DNA from: Pseudomonadales bacterium
GTDB lineage: Bacteria; Pseudomonadota; Gammaproteobacteria; Pseudomonadales; Azotimanducaceae
Direction of reading: 5' to 3'
NCBI GenBank assembly: GCA_016779565.1
Contig: JADHNJ010000024.1
Span: 1 to 35,808 of the forward strand
Length of the DNA: 35,808 nucleotides
The notes below the pieces were generated by a model. That model searched no databases, was not told the DNA's origin, and saw only the letters and a list, made by a program, of their open reading frames with translations. Every line of letters begins with the position of its first letter. Position 1 is the stretch's first letter. Shown piece by piece: positions 34,484 through 35,808 of the stretch. The translations under genes and the position numbers were made by a program.

Positions 34484-35808
34484 ATGACAGATTCGAATAC
34501 AGAAACGCGCCCTGCGAGTAAATCGATTCGACCGCTTGGGGCGCTGTTGCCCTTTATTAGACCCTATTGGCGAACCTTACTATTGGCGCTTGCTGCCTTA
34601 TTGGCCTCATCCGCAGCGGTGCTGTTATTGCCTATCGCGGTAAGGGATGTCATTGACTATGGTTTCACTGCTGAAGATGCCGCCGAGGTTGACCGTTATT
34701 TTCTAATATTGCTGTTATTTGCCTTTTTGATCGGTGTTTTTAGTGCAGCGCGTGCCTATTTTGTCAATTGGTTAGGCGAGCGGGTGGTTGCAGATCTCCG
34801 GAATCAGTTGTTTGGGCAAGTGCTTGCCATGGACATGAAGTTTTTTGAGGTGACTAAAGTTGGTGAGGTGTTATCTCGCTTGACCACCGACACAACGCTC
34901 ATTCAATCGATTTCTGGCGTCGGCCTATCCATCGTGCTTCGCTCCACGATTCAGTTTTTTGGCGCCCTAACGCTGCTTGCGATCACCAATTTTAGTCTGA
35001 CTTTATGGCTGGTGGTCTTGTTACCGCTGGTGATTGCGCCGGTAATGATCATTGGTCGATGGGTGAGAAAGCTATCCGCAGAATCCCAAGATCGCATTGC
35101 CGATGCCAGTGGTGATGCTGGTGAAATTTTAAATGCGGTGCAGACAGTGCAGATGTTTACCGCTGAAAAAGCTGAGGCCGCAAGGTTTGATCGTGCCGTA
35201 CGCTTGAGCTTCGTCACAGCAATTTCAAGGATTCGTGCGCGGGCGCTTTTGACAACGGTTGCTATGACGGGTCTCTTTGGCGCCTTCGTGGTTGTGCTCT
35301 GGATGGGGGCTCGGTCTGTCTTAGCGGGCGAGATCTCGGGTGGCGAACTTGGCCAGTTTGTAATGTATGCGGTTCTAGTGGGGGCATCTGGCGGCGCGCT
35401 CGTTGAGTTTTGGGGAGAGCTGCAACGTGCTGCTGGCGCGATGGAACGTATTAGCCAGTTGCTGGTGCAAAAACCTGAAGTTGTTAACCCCATCGACGCC
35501 AAGGTGCTTGTGAGCCAGGGGCCGGGTAGAATCGAGCTTGAAAACGTGAGTTTTAGTTACCCGTCGCGACCGGATACCCTAGCCCTTGATAACCTAAACC
35601 TATCGATCAAGCCTGGAGAGCAAGTTGCGCTTGTTGGTGCATCTGGTGCGGGAAAATCAACCTTATTGCAATTGCTGTTGCGAATGTTTGATGTTTCTAG
35701 CGGCAGTATTGCGATAGATGGCCACGATGTTCGGACACTGGATCTGGCGAGCTTGCGGGGGCGCATTGGTATCGTGCCTCAAGAGTCGGTGATTTTCGGG
35801 ATTAGTGC
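34484..35808 (+). CDS. ABC exporter with fused membrane and ATPase domains (MsbA-like), 3' truncated
   Basis: AAGGAA lies seven bases before the ATG. The first 441 residues are in the window. An N-terminal domain with about six helices (LLPFIRPYWRTLLLALAALLASSAAVLLLP onward) contains the LGERVVADLRNQLFGQVLAMDMKFFE coupling-helix line of ABCB exporters. Then come ELENVSFSYPSRPDTLALDNLNLSI and Walker A GASGAGKST at 385-393 with Lys391. The Q-loop (VPQES) is just reached; signature and Walker B lie beyond the edge. Such homodimers pump lipids, peptides or hydrophobic drugs out of the inner-membrane leaflet. The short polar N-terminus before helix 1 and the text pattern match the MsbA-related group, but the cargo cannot be named. 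The antisense frame at 34951-35502 is a shadow. Confidence 0.93.
   Translation, partial: MTDSNTETRPASKSIRPLGALLPFIRPYWRTLLLALAALLASSAAVLLLPIAVRDVIDYGFTAEDAAEVDRYFLILLLFAFLIGVFSAARAYFVNWLGERVVADLRNQLFGQVLAMDMKFFEVTKVGEVLSRLTTDTTLIQSISGVGLSIVLRSTIQFFGALTLLAITNFSLTLWLVVLLPLVIAPVMIIGRWVRKLSAESQDRIADASGDAGEILNAVQTVQMFTAEKAEAARFDRAVRLSFVTAISRIRARALLTTVAMTGLFGAFVVVLWMGARSVLAGEISGGELGQFVMYAVLVGASGGALVEFWGELQRAAGAMERISQLLVQKPEVVNPIDAKVLVSQGPGRIELENVSFSYPSRPDTLALDNLNLSIKPGEQVALVGASGAGKSTLLQLLLRMFDVSSGSIAIDGHDVRTLDLASLRGRIGIVPQESVIFGIS

Noticed and set aside
34951-35502. 183-codon minus-strand ORF
   Set aside because: Entirely antisense to the ABC exporter; its low-complexity Ser/Ala/Pro content is typical of a shadow frame.

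Overview
The window looks like a chromosomal segment of a free-living, probably marine, heterotrophic gammaproteobacterium. This is inferred from protein style, roughly balanced base composition, and gene types such as a CYP153-type P450, a FadD6-type acyl-CoA synthetase, a spinster-type MFS and a periplasmic KatG. No rRNA, tRNA, phage, integrase, transposase or CRISPR array was recognised, and no transcription factor was recognised in nearly 36 kb.

Layout. (1) 1-3563, + strand: a 5'-truncated glyoxalase-like gene, then a tight three-gene unit. This unit comprises a GrdB/PrdB-like selenoprotein read through an in-frame UGA, a phytanoyl-CoA-dioxygenase-type Fe/2-oxoglutarate oxygenase and an aldo/keto reductase. 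(2) 3578-6144: a VOC protein (-), divergent from an LLM-class flavin/F420 oxidoreductase and an FMN split-barrel protein (+). (3) 6405-9700, - strand: a GPH sugar-type symporter, a conserved membrane-anchored protein of unknown function, and an SDR. (4) 9979-14018, + strand: gluconokinase, long-chain acyl-CoA synthetase and an amidase; a perfect 34-bp palindrome lies between the divergent SDR and gluconokinase. (5) 14279-20299: a CYP153-like P450 and an alpha/beta hydrolase (-), then a second alpha/beta hydrolase, an acyl-CoA dehydrogenase and an SDR (+). (6) 20336-24900: a MarC-family membrane protein, a secreted M19 dipeptidase homologue with altered zinc ligands, a 14-copy octamer repeat and a Baeyer-Villiger-type monooxygenase. 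(7) 25398-35808: an exported catalase-peroxidase with a clear terminator, a PhzF-like protein, a small ORF, a spinster MFS, a family III CoA-transferase, a UMF1-type MFS, and a 3'-truncated MsbA-like ABC exporter.

Together the genes suggest an oxidative, lipid- or hydrocarbon-using catabolic lifestyle. P450 and BVMO would insert oxygen, hydrolases and SDR/AKR enzymes would process the products, and CoA ligase, CoA-transferase and acyl-CoA dehydrogenase would carry acids into beta-oxidation. Most neighbours are short independent transcription units rather than one pathway operon, so no single substrate can be named.

The strongest special feature is the selenoprotein at 701-1633. Two apparently separate ORFs are in the same frame and split only by a UGA. 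That UGA begins a U-x-x-C motif and is followed at the right distance by a perfect 8-bp hairpin with a G-containing loop (bacterial SECIS). Its close linkage to a dioxygenase and an aldo/keto reductase is a candidate uncharacterised selenium-dependent pathway.
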